Positions 52,153 through 60,511 of a DNA stretch of 64,000 bases are shown here, piece by piece (positions within the stretch are counted from its first letter, which is position 1; each line of letters opens with the position of its first letter). The stretch is from Tolypothrix sp. NIES-4075. Lineage in GTDB: Bacteria > Cyanobacteriota > Cyanobacteriia > Cyanobacteriales > Nostocaceae. The notes beneath the pieces were generated by a model that saw only the letters and a program-made list of their open reading frames with translations, was not told where the DNA came from and made no database searches. The DNA is taken from the NCBI RefSeq assembly GCF_002218085.1, contig NZ_BDUC01000001.1, forward strand, positions 1,241,955-1,305,954, read 5' to 3'. Made by a program: the position numbers and the translations under genes.

Positions 52153-53172
52153 ATGGCTCCCGCTGTTTTAATTCAAAACCTACAAAAGCGCTACGGTACA
52201 GTTGAAGCCGTCAAAAATGTCTCCTTTCAGGTAGAACCAGGAGAAATCTTTGGTTTACTCGGTCCAAACGGAGCCGGGAAAACAACTACTTTGCGTACCT
52301 TGTGTACTCTTACCACGCCAGATGCTGGCAAAATCGAAGTATCTGGAATTTCTGTGCTGGACAATCCGAAAGCTGCCAGACAAAAGTTAGGCTATGTAGC
52401 GCAGGAAGTTGCTTTAGATAAAGTGTTGACTGGACGAGAACTGCTACAACTGCAAGCAGCACTTTATCATTTACCCGGCAAGATAATCAAGGAGCGGGTA
52501 AATACGGTATTAGATTTACTCGGTTTGCAGGAATACGCCAATAAAAAAACAGGAACTTATTCTGGGGGTTTACGCAAGCGGCTTGATTTGGCTGCTGGGT
52601 TACTTCATGCACCAGATGTTTTAGTTTTAGATGAGCCAACGGTAGGACTTGACATAGATAGCCGTTTTGTGGTTTGGGATTTTTTACGGAAGTTGCGTGC
52701 GGCTGGAACAACAGTATTAATTACCAGCCATTATTTAGAAGAAATTGACGCGCTAGCCGATCGCGTCGCAATAATCGATCGCGGTGTTGTAATTGCCGCC
52801 GGGACACCATCAGAGTTGAAAGATAAATTAGGGGGCGATCGCATTACTTTGCGAATCCGCGAATTCTCCCCACAAGAAGAAGCAGAAGAAGCCAAAAACC
52901 TGTTGCAATCTTTGCCTTTTGTCCAGGAAGTCATCATCAACAGCGCACAAGGTAATTCCCTCAACTTGGTGGTGACACAGCAAAATGATGCTTTAATTAC
53001 CATCCAACAAAAGCTGAATTCCGCAGGCTTACCAATGTTTGGTATCGCCCAATCTCGTCCTAGTTTAGATGATGTTTACCTCGCTGCCACAGGACGCACA
53101 TTGATGGATGCAGAACTAGCTGCCGTAGCAAATCGCGATCCGAAAGCAGAAAAGAAACAAAATATGAGATAG
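52153..53172 (+). CDS. ABC exporter ATPase, DrrA-like
   Basis: 339 aa. Walker A GLLGPNGAGKTTTLRTL, Q-loop YVAQE, signature TYSGGLRKRLDLAAGLLH, Walker B DVLVLDEPTVGLDIDS, H-loop LITSHYLEEID. The C-terminal 100 residues are the extension common in DrrA/CcmA-type exporters. Pairs with the permease gene 108 bp downstream. Substrate unknown (drugs, lipids or polyketides in the family). Confidence 0.95.
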   Translation: MAPAVLIQNLQKRYGTVEAVKNVSFQVEPGEIFGLLGPNGAGKTTTLRTLCTLTTPDAGKIEVSGISVLDNPKAARQKLGYVAQEVALDKVLTGRELLQLQAALYHLPGKIIKERVNTVLDLLGLQEYANKKTGTYSGGLRKRLDLAAGLLHAPDVLVLDEPTVGLDIDSRFVVWDFLRKLRAAGTTVLITSHYLEEIDALADRVAIIDRGVVIAAGTPSELKDKLGGDRITLRIREFSPQEEAEEAKNLLQSLPFVQEVIINSAQGNSLNLVVTQQNDALITIQQKLNSAGLPMFGIAQSRPSLDDVYLAATGRTLMDAELAAVANRDPKAEKKQNMR

Positions 53173-53173
53173 G

Positions 53174-53275
53174 GAATGGGGACTGAGGACTAGGGACTAG
53201 GGACTAGGGACTAGGGACTAGGAAATTACCTTTTTCCCCATTACCAATTACCAATTACCCATTACCAATCCAAAA
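53174..53275. repeat. GGGACTA tandem array plus CCAATTACC array
   Basis: About six GGGACTA units, then TTTTTCCCC and CCAATTACCAATTACCC units, between the ABC ATPase and permease genes. Operon continuity across it is likely because the two products work together. Confidence 0.85.
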
Positions 53276-53280
53276 CCAAT

Positions 53281-54168
53281 ATGAGTGTTACTCCTAAATC
53301 TGATATAAGTTGGCAACAACTAGCATCGCCGTCAATTAAGGCTGATGCTGCTCCTAATTTTTTCGGTGAATTGGTGCAAGAGACGCTTGCTTTGACTCGT
53401 CGCTTGTTTATTCAGTTGCAGCGTCGTCCGTCAACACTGATTGCGGGAATTATTCAGCCGGTGATGTGGTTGGTGCTGTTTGGTGCTTTATTTCAAAATG
53501 CACCAAAAGGCATATTTGGCAATACAACGAATTACGGGCAATTTTTGAGCGCAGGGGTAATTGTTTTTACAGCTTTTGCCGGAGCGCTGAATGCGGGTTT
53601 GCCAGTGATGTTTGACCGAGAATTCGGCTTTTTGAATCGCTTACTCGTAGCGCCTTTAGCTTCGCGGTTTTCGATTGTATTGGCTTCGGCAATCTTTATT
53701 ATTAGCCAAAGTTTGCTGCAAGCGGCGGTAATTGTGACGGCGGCGGCGTTTTTGGGGGCGGGGCTGCCGGATGTAGCTGGATTGAGTGCGATCGCCTTAA
53801 TTGTCTTTCTCTTGGCTTTGGGCGTGACTGCTATCTCCCTGGGTTTGGCTTTCGCTTTACCCGGACATATTGAACTAATTGCGGTAATTTTTGTGACTAA
53901 CTTACCGTTATTGTTTGCTAGCACCGCCTTGGCTCCTTTATCCTTTATGCCTAAGTGGTTGCAGGTTGTCGCTACCCTTAATCCTCTGAGTTATGCGATC
54001 GAACCAATTCGCTATCTTTATCTCCACAGTGATTGGGGACTGGGTAGTGTAGTCATGCAGGCTCCTTGGGGTGCTGTTACCTTTGGTGAAGCCTTGCTGA
54101 TATTGTTGGGCTTTGCTGTTGTCGCCTTATTGAGCATTCAACCTCAATTGCGCCGGACTCTTGCTTAA
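53281..54168 (+). CDS. ABC exporter permease, DrrB-like
   Basis: 295 aa, ABC2 membrane domain with six helices: FIQLQRRPSTLIAGIIQPVMWLVLFGALFQ (helix 1 region), FLSAGVIVFTAFAGALNAGLPVMFDREFGFLNRLLVAPL (the conserved coupling segment), and LQVVATLNPLSYAIEPIRYL near the C-terminus. Partner of the preceding ATPase. ATG at 53281. Confidence 0.93.
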   Translation: MSVTPKSDISWQQLASPSIKADAAPNFFGELVQETLALTRRLFIQLQRRPSTLIAGIIQPVMWLVLFGALFQNAPKGIFGNTTNYGQFLSAGVIVFTAFAGALNAGLPVMFDREFGFLNRLLVAPLASRFSIVLASAIFIISQSLLQAAVIVTAAAFLGAGLPDVAGLSAIALIVFLLALGVTAISLGLAFALPGHIELIAVIFVTNLPLLFASTALAPLSFMPKWLQVVATLNPLSYAIEPIRYLYLHSDWGLGSVVMQAPWGAVTFGEALLILLGFAVVALLSIQPQLRRTLA

Positions 54169-54218
54169 TATGAAAGCATAATTGATGTGGAAATATTTTC
54201 AAGGAGGGGCAAAACTGT

Positions 54219-54614
54219 ATGAAAATCTCATTTTTACCGCTTACCAAACTCGTTATTCTCACTGTGGCTGGAATTGGCGTTACTTCTTTAATAATGCCTA
54301 AACCCAGCTTGGCTCAAACCGGTTCGATTAACGATCCGCAAAACGTCGATCCACTAAACAGTACCGATCCCTTATCTACCAGTAACACTGAGCAAAATCC
54401 TTTTAGTTTGTTTCAGTTGATTCATAACGCTAATTTTGGCGGTTTGAACCCAGACTTTGCCAAAGAACAAAACCAACAACTGGATACAGCAGCGTTAGAG
54501 TTTAAAAAAAGACAAGAACTGCGACTTCAAGGTAAACAGCAGCCAATCAACCCGAACGTGGGGATAGCGCCGGTGATTCGACCACCTGCAACAACACCCC
54601 AGTCGGGTAAGTGA
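54219..54614 (+). CDS. secreted hypothetical protein
   Basis: 131 aa with a clear Sec signal peptide (KISFLPLTKLVILTVAGIGV, then TSLIMPKPSLAQ; cleavage likely after SLAQ near 32). The mature part is Asn/Asp/Pro/Gln-rich (NDPQNVDPLNSTDPLSTSN, a helix LDTAALEFKKRQELRLQ, then Pro-rich tail). GGAGG 11 bp upstream of the ATG. Possibly periplasmic. Family not named; may be co-transcribed with the exporter 50 bp upstream. Confidence 0.75.
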   Translation: MKISFLPLTKLVILTVAGIGVTSLIMPKPSLAQTGSINDPQNVDPLNSTDPLSTSNTEQNPFSLFQLIHNANFGGLNPDFAKEQNQQLDTAALEFKKRQELRLQGKQQPINPNVGIAPVIRPPATTPQSGK

Positions 54615-54639
54615 TTCTAAAAAGAAAGGTAAAAGTAAA

Positions 54640-54835
54640 AAGGTGAGCTACTGCGGTGAAGCAGCCCCCGTCTTGGTGAGTCCACTTGCCGTCTTCTCCC
54701 TTTGGGAAAGGCTAGTGCCAAGGCGGTTCCCCTGATCGATGGCAAAGTGGCTCTCCCGTTGGGCAGAAGGTAAAAGGGATGAAATTTTTCCTTTTTCCTT
54801 CTGCCTTTTTCCTTCTCTTTTAATCAGTCTTGGCT
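54640..54835. repeat. GC-rich palindromic repeat cluster
   Basis: Modules CTACTGCGGTGAAGCAG, GAGTCCACTTGCCGTC, TCTCCCTTTGGGAAAGGC and GATGGCAAAGTGGC, then an A/G-rich and C/T-rich inverted pair (AAAGGTAAAAGT / CTTTTTCCTTCTC). Related to the clusters at 36229 and 47560. Confidence 0.8.
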
Positions 54836-54902
54836 GCAACTTATATCATGTCCGGCAAATCACCCATAATATAAATATGAGTGCATTATTGGTGCGATCG
54901 CA

Positions 54903-55086
54903 ATGCCAAGACGAGTAACAATCGAGCCACATATGAGCTTGGAAGAGTTGGAAATGGGTTATCGCCGGACGTAAACTATATATCGCCAGCGCCATCGCTT
55001 TAACCATCGATGAGACGAGCTTTTGGATGTCCATATATCCCCAGCTGATCCAAAGACAAGTTGTGGAAATGCTCCGCACCACCTAA
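54903..55086 (+). pseudogene. remnants including an IS630-like transposase N-terminus
   Basis: ATG at 54903 reads MPRRVTIEPHMSLEELEMGY then RRT and stops (54974). This matches the start of IS630-type transposases with the usual roughly 340-aa remainder absent. Overlapping in another frame, GRKLYIASAIALTIDETSFW continues MSIYPQLIQRQVVEMLRTT to TAA at 55084, a protein-like stretch I cannot identify. Both seem to be debris of former genes. Confidence 0.5.
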
Positions 55087-55200
55087 ATCTTCATTCCAGT
55101 TTATACGCTCCCCAAAAACAATTTCCGAAGCGTCGATGATAATCGTGATTAAGATTGTTCATTTGGTTGTTTGAGTATTTCAATTGATCGGCATTTTAAT

Positions 55201-55653
55201 TTAAAACAAGAGCGGAACCTCAAAGTTATTGAACGAAATAACATCGTAATAAGTAGCTGCTAAAGCCTTAATAAGCTTTTGATCAAGAGTCAGTAAAGTA
55301 GCATCAACTTGTTGTGAAAGCGCAACATAAGAAGCATCATAAGCCTAAATTCCATGAGTTAAGGCAATATTTACAGCGTCAGCCATTAAATCAGCGGTGG
55401 AGACGACACGCAAGGGAAAAGCTTTGAGAGTGACTAAATCTGTTTGAACTTCAGCAGCAGTGTACATTCCCGCACGGACATATTTCCAGAAAGTGTTAGC
55501 ACACTCAATGTAAAATAGGTCTGGGATGAAGATTTCTGTTTGTGGATTGGCAAAGTGATCAAACAGTTGATTAACTTTTGGCGTTAGCGGATCGGCGATA
55601 AATTGCTTGATGCACACACTGGTGTCCACTACGCATCTAAGAGGAGTAGTCAT
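55201..55653 (-). pseudogene. vapC: VapC-type PIN-domain toxin with internal amber stop
   Basis: MTTPLRCVVDTSVCIKQFIA opens a PIN domain with the first catalytic Asp (VVDTSV). After THGI a TAG (55342-55344) interrupts. The frame continues AYDASYVALSQQVDATLLTL and DQKLIKALAATYYDVISF to TAA at 55201. Removing the TAG gives a normal 150-aa PIN protein whose second half holds the Asp residues of AYDAS and TLDQKL. So the RNase is truncated in its active site and probably dead, unless the amber codon is read through. Overlaps the antitoxin gene by 4 bp. Confidence 0.88.
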
Positions 55654-55916
55654 CTGTCGCGGTCTTCTCTAATTAATTCGGTACTATCGGGTAATCCGAA
55701 ATCACCGGGGTTCACTCGACGACGGTTGCGACTTTCCTCTAAAAGTTTTAGGACATTTTGTCGCTTTTGTTCTTCTGTTTCTTGTGCTTGAGTTGTCAAG
55801 ACTTGTTCTAACAAAGTGATAACTTGAGCATTTATTGAACGATGCTGAGATGCGGCTAACTCTTGCAGCTTTGCATACAAATCATCAGGTAAATTTCTTA
55901 CATAAAGGGTAGCCAT
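55650..55916 (-). CDS. FitA/Arc-type ribbon-helix-helix antitoxin
   Basis: 88 aa. MATLYVRNLPDDLYAKLQEL followed by ASQHRSINAQVITLLEQVL is the ribbon-helix-helix DNA-binding domain of FitA-like antitoxins; the C-terminal tail (NRRRVNPGDFGLPDSTELIRED) would wrap the PIN toxin. ATGA overlap with the downstream toxin gene. Intact although its toxin is interrupted. The operon probably autoregulates. Confidence 0.9.
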   Translation of the reverse strand: MATLYVRNLPDDLYAKLQELAASQHRSINAQVITLLEQVLTTQAQETEEQKRQNVLKLLEESRNRRRVNPGDFGLPDSTELIREDRDR

Positions 55917-56254
55917 TGGTTGACCTCCAAGCAGGATTTATCCTTGATGCTAGCACAATGCAAGCACAGAGGCGAGAGGGAGCGATCGCTGTTGTAGCAT
56001 CCCAAACTTTCTGCTCACCCGCTTATCCACTAGTTTTCAGTGGTTATGTTGTGATAAATTTGCTACCCCGTTCTTCGTTACCACGATTTATTCTCCATAA
56101 AACGAGTAATGCTGCCTAGCTAGCATCGCTCATTTACTACTTACCAGTGTAGATATACGGATACTGTGACGGTTTTGTTATTTCAGTAAATATATAGTTG
56201 TGAATTGTAATTATATAAATTATTAATTTGATATTAATCTAAAAAGGTGGCTGC
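55917..56254. other. intergenic, no clear gene
   Basis: A short plus-strand frame (55916-56119) lacks a ribosome site and protein-like composition. The region from 56120 is AT-rich and probably the promoter of the 94-aa gene. Confidence 0.4.
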
Positions 56255-56539
56255 ATGAGCTTTCGTAAACCAATTACTAGCCTTGGAGGTCTAATCTGGT
56301 GGAAAAATATTAAACAAAATAACTACTTTATTATGCAGGAGCATCATGTAGGTTTTCCTGTTTGGCCATATAAATACAGAATTTTAATGCGGCAAAACAG
56401 AATGGAAATTGCTAATTCCAATGATTATTCGGAAATACAAACGGATTGGGATTATTTAATAAATCATGCTGTTCCAAGATTAAATGAAGCCATTGATTTA
56501 CATAAGGAAATTAGCAAAGTTCTTTCCTTACTGTTGTAA
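56255..56539 (+). CDS. hypothetical protein, 94 aa
   Basis: MSFRKPITSLGGLIWWKNIK with AAAGGTGG 7 bp upstream. Trp/Tyr/Asn-rich middle (FIMQEHHVGFPVWPYKYRILM) and an amphipathic helical C-terminus (AVPRLNEAIDLHKEISKVLSLL). It is AT-rich compared with neighbours, which hints at recent acquisition. No family recognised. Confidence 0.6.
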   Translation: MSFRKPITSLGGLIWWKNIKQNNYFIMQEHHVGFPVWPYKYRILMRQNRMEIANSNDYSEIQTDWDYLINHAVPRLNEAIDLHKEISKVLSLLL

Positions 56540-56618
56540 TTAAAGCCTGTAGGTTGGGTTGATCTAAGTGAATTTCAACATTATTCATTCCCAGGAGATG
56601 TTTCTGTCCAATAAACTT

Positions 56619-56831
56619 TCACTCTGGCAGTCCAAATTTTCTGCGTACTTCCTGCACAGAAGTTACTTTACCAGCTTTGCTATCTGCCAGTCCAGCTTCA
56701 ACAGTTTGCCGGACATAAATTTGATACATCAAATCGTCCCATGTTGAGTTTTCTGGCAATCTATCAATCAATTTACGGGCTTCTTCCTTAATGTTTTCCA
56801 TCACTAATTCAAATACTGCTTGTGCATCCAT
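56619..56831 (-). CDS. orphan antitoxin-like protein
   Basis: 70 aa from MDAQAVFELVMENIKEEARK (the frame is open to 56909). LIDRLPENSTWDDLMYQIYV then RQTVEAGLADSKAGKV and VQEVRRKFGLPE form a pattern often seen as the antitoxin half of RelE/ParE-type modules. No toxin gene follows within the expected distance, since the downstream sequence goes into the 56540-56618 gap. The exact start is uncertain. Confidence 0.65.
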   Translation of the reverse strand: MDAQAVFELVMENIKEEARKLIDRLPENSTWDDLMYQIYVRQTVEAGLADSKAGKVTSVQEVRRKFGLPE

Positions 56832-56964
56832 TTGCATACATTGTAAATGCAAAATCTGGCGTTGTATTTTGTGACAACGCACTATTACACAATTCAGTTC
56901 ACTCCACAAAGCATATTAAAGACTGAAAAATCCCTTTATTTTCGCTCTCTAACAAATCATTTAA

Positions 56965-57049
56965 CGGAGAAGGGGAGATTCGAACTCCCGGATGCTTTCA
57001 CATCATCCGATTTCAAGTCGGACGCAATCGACCACTCTGCCACCTCTCC
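56965..57049 (-). tRNA. tRNA-Ser (UGA)
   Basis: Read on the minus strand from GGAGAGGTGGCAGAGTGG. The acceptor stem pairs GGAGAGG with CTTCTCC (one G-U) with G as discriminator; the anticodon loop CTTGAAA gives anticodon TGA; there is a long variable arm (GATGTGAAAGCATC) typical of class II tRNA-Ser and a T-arm GGGAGTTCGAATCTCCC. 85 nt; CCA is not encoded. Confidence 0.97.
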
Positions 57050-57093
57050 AGGTAGACTGTCAGCTAAGACAGACATATCATACTATATCTCAT

Positions 57094-58017
57094 TTACGCA
57101 GTTTGCACTACTTGATTGGGTTGCTCATATAAAATTTCCTCTGAAGCGACGGTGAAATCTTTGCCAACCCAAACTAAAGAGACTTGGGAAACAACACCCG
57201 CTTTCAAGGTGACTATCGAGAAATTACGCAAGCGATCGCTATTATTTTGTACAATCCTCGGCACACTCGCTGCATTTAAATAAATCGTGTTTTCTTTGGC
57301 TAAAAGGGACTTTCGCAGCACTTTTTTAGTGTGTCGCAGACTGTGGTGCATATGACCAAATGTTACCAGGGGAATGCTTTTCCCAGAAGCGCGAACAGAA
57401 GCGATCGCCTCGGTAAAATCTGGATCGCCAAAGTCTCCACCTTTTGGTTCCCAATCTTTACCACAAGGATCTTCAGGGCGATCGCCTAAACCAACGGGTC
57501 CATTGTGACCGATAAAAATAATTGTCTCATAAGCGGCGCTGTTTGCTGCCGCGACAATGCGATCGCTAGATTCTTTAAAACTCGTCACTTTATAACGTTG
57601 TTCGTAGAAATCATTATATTTCCACTGCGGTCCACCCCAGCTAAAGGGACGACTCCCCACCACAGATAAATTGAAATCGGGAAAATCCAGCTTGCTGTAA
57701 CCTACATGACTTTCACCTAACAAATCGAGTTGTTGCTGTACCCAATCTTCGGTTTTGCGATCGTAGGGACACTTTCTGCGTCCCCAATCTGTAGCGGAGT
57801 ACCATGCATCGTGGTTTCCCATCACCGCTGCTTTGGGGATGTCAAGGGAAGCGATCGCTTTTACCACATTTACCGACTCATTGCCAAAATCCCCCACAAA
57901 CAGCACTAAGTCAATACCCAGATGTTTCAGCGCAATTCCATCTTCTTCTTCCCATTGGTCGTGAACATCTCCGACTACAGCTATTTTCACCATGCTTGTT
58001 TTTTTCTGACTGCTCAT
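57094..58017 (-). CDS. metallophosphoesterase (TIGR04168-like)
   Basis: Two-metal phosphoesterase fold: IAVVGDVHDQWEEEDG (Asp/His), LVLFVGDFGNESV, VMGNHDAWYS, IFIGHNGPVG and LVTFGHMHHSL supply the metal-binding Asp/Asn/His set. About 307 aa from MSSQKKTSMVK, with AAGGA 10 bp upstream; the frame is open to 58080, and a later Met (57993) is possible. The family is conserved in cyanobacteria and plants; substrate unknown. Divergent from nadA. Confidence 0.92.
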   Translation of the reverse strand: MSSQKKTSMVKIAVVGDVHDQWEEEDGIALKHLGIDLVLFVGDFGNESVNVVKAIASLDIPKAAVMGNHDAWYSATDWGRRKCPYDRKTEDWVQQQLDLLGESHVGYSKLDFPDFNLSVVGSRPFSWGGPQWKYNDFYEQRYKVTSFKESSDRIVAAANSAAYETIIFIGHNGPVGLGDRPEDPCGKDWEPKGGDFGDPDFTEAIASVRASGKSIPLVTFGHMHHSLRHTKKVLRKSLLAKENTIYLNAASVPRIVQNNSDRLRNFSIVTLKAGVVSQVSLVWVGKDFTVASEEILYEQPNQVVQTA

Positions 58018-58172
58018 GCCATCTTCCTTGCCATCTTCTTCCAGCATAGGAAACTGAAGCTGATTTTGGCACAATCCCAAAGAAGGAGGATTACCGACCT
58101 TCTATTTTTGGTAAAAACTACTATAATTGATTCCACAAGACAATTACTTGCATCTTTTAGCAACTCCTAACT

Positions 58173-59147
58173 GTGTTTACCACTGCACTTGCTCAACGAG
58201 AAAACACCCAACTGGGTGCATTACCACGCGATTTATTTGCCGCGATTGAGAGTCTGAAAAAAGAACTCAACGCGGTAATTCTGGCACATTATTATCAAGA
58301 GCCAGATATTCAGGATATCGCAGACTTTATTGGCGATTCACTACAACTGGCAAATGCAGCAGCGAAAACCAATGCTGATGTAATTGTCTTTGCTGGTGTT
58401 CACTTCATGGCAGAAACGGCAAAGATTCTCAATCCTGACAAATTGGTACTTTTACCAGATTTGACTGCTGGTTGTTCTTTGGCTGATAGTTGTCCACCGC
58501 AGGATTTTGCAGACTTCAAAGCAGCGCATCCCGGACATTTGGTGGTTTCTTACATCAACTGTTCCGCCGAAATTAAGGCGATGAGCGATATTATCTGCAC
58601 CAGTTCCAACGCTGTGAAGATAGTGCAGCAGATACCGAAAGAGCAGCCGATTATTTTTGCTCCCGATCGCAATTTGGGACGGTATGTGATGGAACAAACA
58701 AAGCGAGACTTGGTATTGTGGCAAGGAAGCTGTATTGTGCATGAAACCTTCTCGGAGAAGAAAATGGTGCAGTTAAAAATAGCACATCCCCAAGCGGAGG
58801 CGATCGCCCACCCAGAATGTGAAACTTCCGTATTGCGCCACGCCAGTTTTATTGGCTCTACAGCGGCTTTACTCAAATATTGTCAAGAAAGTCCAACAAA
58901 AGAATTCATCGTGGCTACAGAGCCAGGAATCATTCACCAGATGCAAAAATTAGCACCGCACAAACGCTTTATTCCGGCACCGCCGATGAATAATTGTAAT
59001 TGTAACGAGTGTCCGTTTATGCGGTTGAATACGCTGGAGAAGTTGTATTTGGCGATGAAGAATCGGGCGCCGGAAATTACGATGTCTGAAGAGATACGGT
59101 TAGCAGCGTTGCGTCCGATGCAGCGAATGTTAGAGATGAGCGTTTAG
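58173..59147 (+). CDS. nadA: quinolinate synthase
   Basis: Condenses iminoaspartate (from NadB) with dihydroxyacetone phosphate to quinolinate in de novo NAD synthesis. 324 aa from a GTG start. AVILAHYYQEPDIQDIADFIGDS, FAGVHFMAETAKIL, SYINCSAEIKAMSDIICTSSNA, AHPECETSVLRHASFIGST and NNCNCNECPFMRLNTLEKL contain the Cys ligands of the [4Fe-4S] cluster. Complete. Thirty-four bases spanning its stop codon are duplicated at 59891. Confidence 0.97.
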   Translation: MFTTALAQRENTQLGALPRDLFAAIESLKKELNAVILAHYYQEPDIQDIADFIGDSLQLANAAAKTNADVIVFAGVHFMAETAKILNPDKLVLLPDLTAGCSLADSCPPQDFADFKAAHPGHLVVSYINCSAEIKAMSDIICTSSNAVKIVQQIPKEQPIIFAPDRNLGRYVMEQTKRDLVLWQGSCIVHETFSEKKMVQLKIAHPQAEAIAHPECETSVLRHASFIGSTAALLKYCQESPTKEFIVATEPGIIHQMQKLAPHKRFIPAPPMNNCNCNECPFMRLNTLEKLYLAMKNRAPEITMSEEIRLAALRPMQRMLEMSV

Positions 59148-59156
59148 GTATTTGTG

Positions 59157-59183
59157 GAGACGCGATCGCTCGCGTCTCTACAG
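59157..59183. repeat. GTGGAGACGCGATCGC...CGCGTCTCTAC palindrome
   Basis: Arms GGAGACGCG and CGCGTCTCTAC around ATCGCT, directly after nadA; same family as the repeat at 10083. May also act as a transcription-end hairpin. Confidence 0.7.
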
Positions 59184-59264
59184 GAAATTAACTAACTGAA
59201 ATACCGATTTTACAAGAACATTTTGATGTGTTAAGTAATGCAAATATAAAACTTGAAAAATAAA

Positions 59265-59564
59265 ATGATTAACGCGCATTCATGGGAAGAAATCAAAAAT
59301 TATTTAAAACTTGGAAGTATGTTGAAAGGAGTAGTCACAAAGCATTTCCCTTTCGGCATATTCGTTGCCCTTTCAGGGATAAAATTTATAGGTCTTGTTC
59401 AAATTCCAGATTTCAAAGATGAATGTGATATGACCCCATCTGAATATCCAGCAGTTGGTTCGTCAGTAGATGTAGTAGTGTTAGGATTTAAGGAAACGGG
59501 ACAACAAATCTGGTTAAGCATGAAGCCAAGTCAGTTAAATCAGTCAAGGGAATTTGAAGTATAA
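59265..59564 (+). CDS. S1 RNA-binding domain protein
   Basis: 99 aa from MINAHSWEEIKNYL (an upstream in-frame TTG at 59253 is less likely). One S1 (OB-fold) domain: GSMLKGVVTKHFPFGIFVAL, GIKFIGLVQIPDF, VGSSVDVVVLGFKETGQQIW. Probably binds RNA; no partner domain. Lies between the two copies of the nadA 3' end, so it may have arrived with the rearrangement described in the findings. Confidence 0.8.
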   Translation: MINAHSWEEIKNYLKLGSMLKGVVTKHFPFGIFVALSGIKFIGLVQIPDFKDECDMTPSEYPAVGSSVDVVVLGFKETGQQIWLSMKPSQLNQSREFEV

Positions 59565-59620
59565 AGTTGAAATAACTACAAGTTGGTTTAAGAATTTATA
59601 GAGAAGACGGCATATCATTC

Positions 59621-59858
59621 TGTAGGTTGTTAGTTGGTAAAACAAAGCGACATCCAACAAAGCAATACGTTTAGGTTGCGTTTTGCTTAAACCAACCGAT
59701 GATTTAAAGTTTAGATAAATTGCAATATGCGCCAGTTGTGTTTGTGGGGAGTGCGATCGCGTTTTGATATTTGAGGAGTAATGCGATCGCGCTTTTGGTA
59801 TGTGTGGGACTAATGCGGTACTCAAAGCCGCTATTATCAGGTGTGTAAGTTAAACTTT
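59621..59858. repeat. direct repeat copy A (about 240 bp)
   Basis: Similar to 61058-61290. The last 70 bp (GCGCTTTTGGTATGTGTGGG...GTGTAAGTTAAACTTT) differ at only two sites. Contains a degraded TGTAGGTTG...CCAACC palindrome and two HIP1 octamers. In copy B this sequence is the upstream region of the DUF6888 gene, so copy A looks like a promoter region without its gene. Confidence 0.8.
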
Positions 59859-59890
59859 AATGCCAAAGCGTTGTCCCATAGCACGAGAGG

Positions 59891-59924
59891 ATGTTAGAGA
59901 TGAGCGTTTAGGTATTTGTGGAGA
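59891..59924 (+). repeat. 34-bp exact duplicate of the nadA 3' end
   Basis: ATGTTAGAGATGAGCGTTTA and the following GGTATTTGTGGAGA are identical to 59127-59160 across the nadA stop codon. It is followed by an altered palindrome (TGCATAATTTAGCGTCTCCAC) corresponding to the repeat after nadA. Confidence 0.85.
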
Positions 59925-59944
59925 TGCATAATTTAGCGTCTCCA

Positions 59945-60262
59945 CTATGCTATCGTAGTTACTCTATCGTAATCTTTGCTGTGAGTTTGTAATACATCCC
60001 AGATATCTACCTTTTGTTGAAGATTCAACCAGAGTTGAGGACCGTTTCCCAAAGCTTTTCCAATACGAATTGCCATGTCTACAGTAATTGGTCTTCGACC
60101 CTGAATAATCTCATTAACAGTACGACGAGATACACCTAGTACCTCAGCAAACTTCGTTTGAGTTATTTCTAAATCTTCGAGAATATCTGAAATAACTTCA
60201 CCTGGATGTACTGGTCTTACCTGTCTTGCGGCAAAATTTTCTTGCAGATCCTTCATAGTCAT
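59945..60262 (-). CDS. higA: HigA-type antitoxin
   Basis: 105 aa. VRPVHPGEVISDILEDLEIT then QTKFAEVLGVSRRTVNEIIQ and GRRPITVDMAIRIGKALGNG is the HigA helix-turn-helix; LWLNLQQKVDIWD follows. Neutralises HigB and represses the operon. Normally sits a few bases after higB; here 249 bp separate it from the higB stop and a repeat element occupies the gap. Confidence 0.92.
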   Translation of the reverse strand: MTMKDLQENFAARQVRPVHPGEVISDILEDLEITQTKFAEVLGVSRRTVNEIIQGRRPITVDMAIRIGKALGNGPQLWLNLQQKVDIWDVLQTHSKDYDRVTTIA

Positions 60263-60323
60263 CTTATTTCTTTAAATAAATTAGAGTAGCGTTACTGAAC
60301 TTTGGCATGAATGAATTTTTTAT

Positions 60324-60467
60324 CTCACGTAAAGACGAGGACACTTCTGTGGGCGGCTCCGCCACGCCAGTCGCCACAACGGGGGGAACCCCCGCAAGGC
60401 GCTGGCTCGACTTGAGGAATGTGTCCGTCGCAAAGAGCGCAAAAATTTGTTACCGTCTTTACGTGAG
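60324..60467. repeat. 144-bp palindromic element splitting higB and higA
   Basis: Perfect 14-bp terminal inverted repeats CTCACGTAAAGACG / CGTCTTTACGTGAG. The interior has GC-rich hairpins (GGGCGGCTCCGCC, GGGGGGAACCCCC) and GCCAGTCGCCA...GGCGCTGGC, related to the 36229 cluster. Non-autonomous, with no coding capacity. Confidence 0.85.
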
Positions 60468-60511
60468 CTTTCATATCTGAAATTAGAAACGCCTATTTTG
60501 CTAATTTTCAA

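Noticed and set aside
55916..56119. 67-aa plus-strand frame
   Set aside because: No ribosome site, odd composition, and overlaps the antitoxin promoter side; probably chance.
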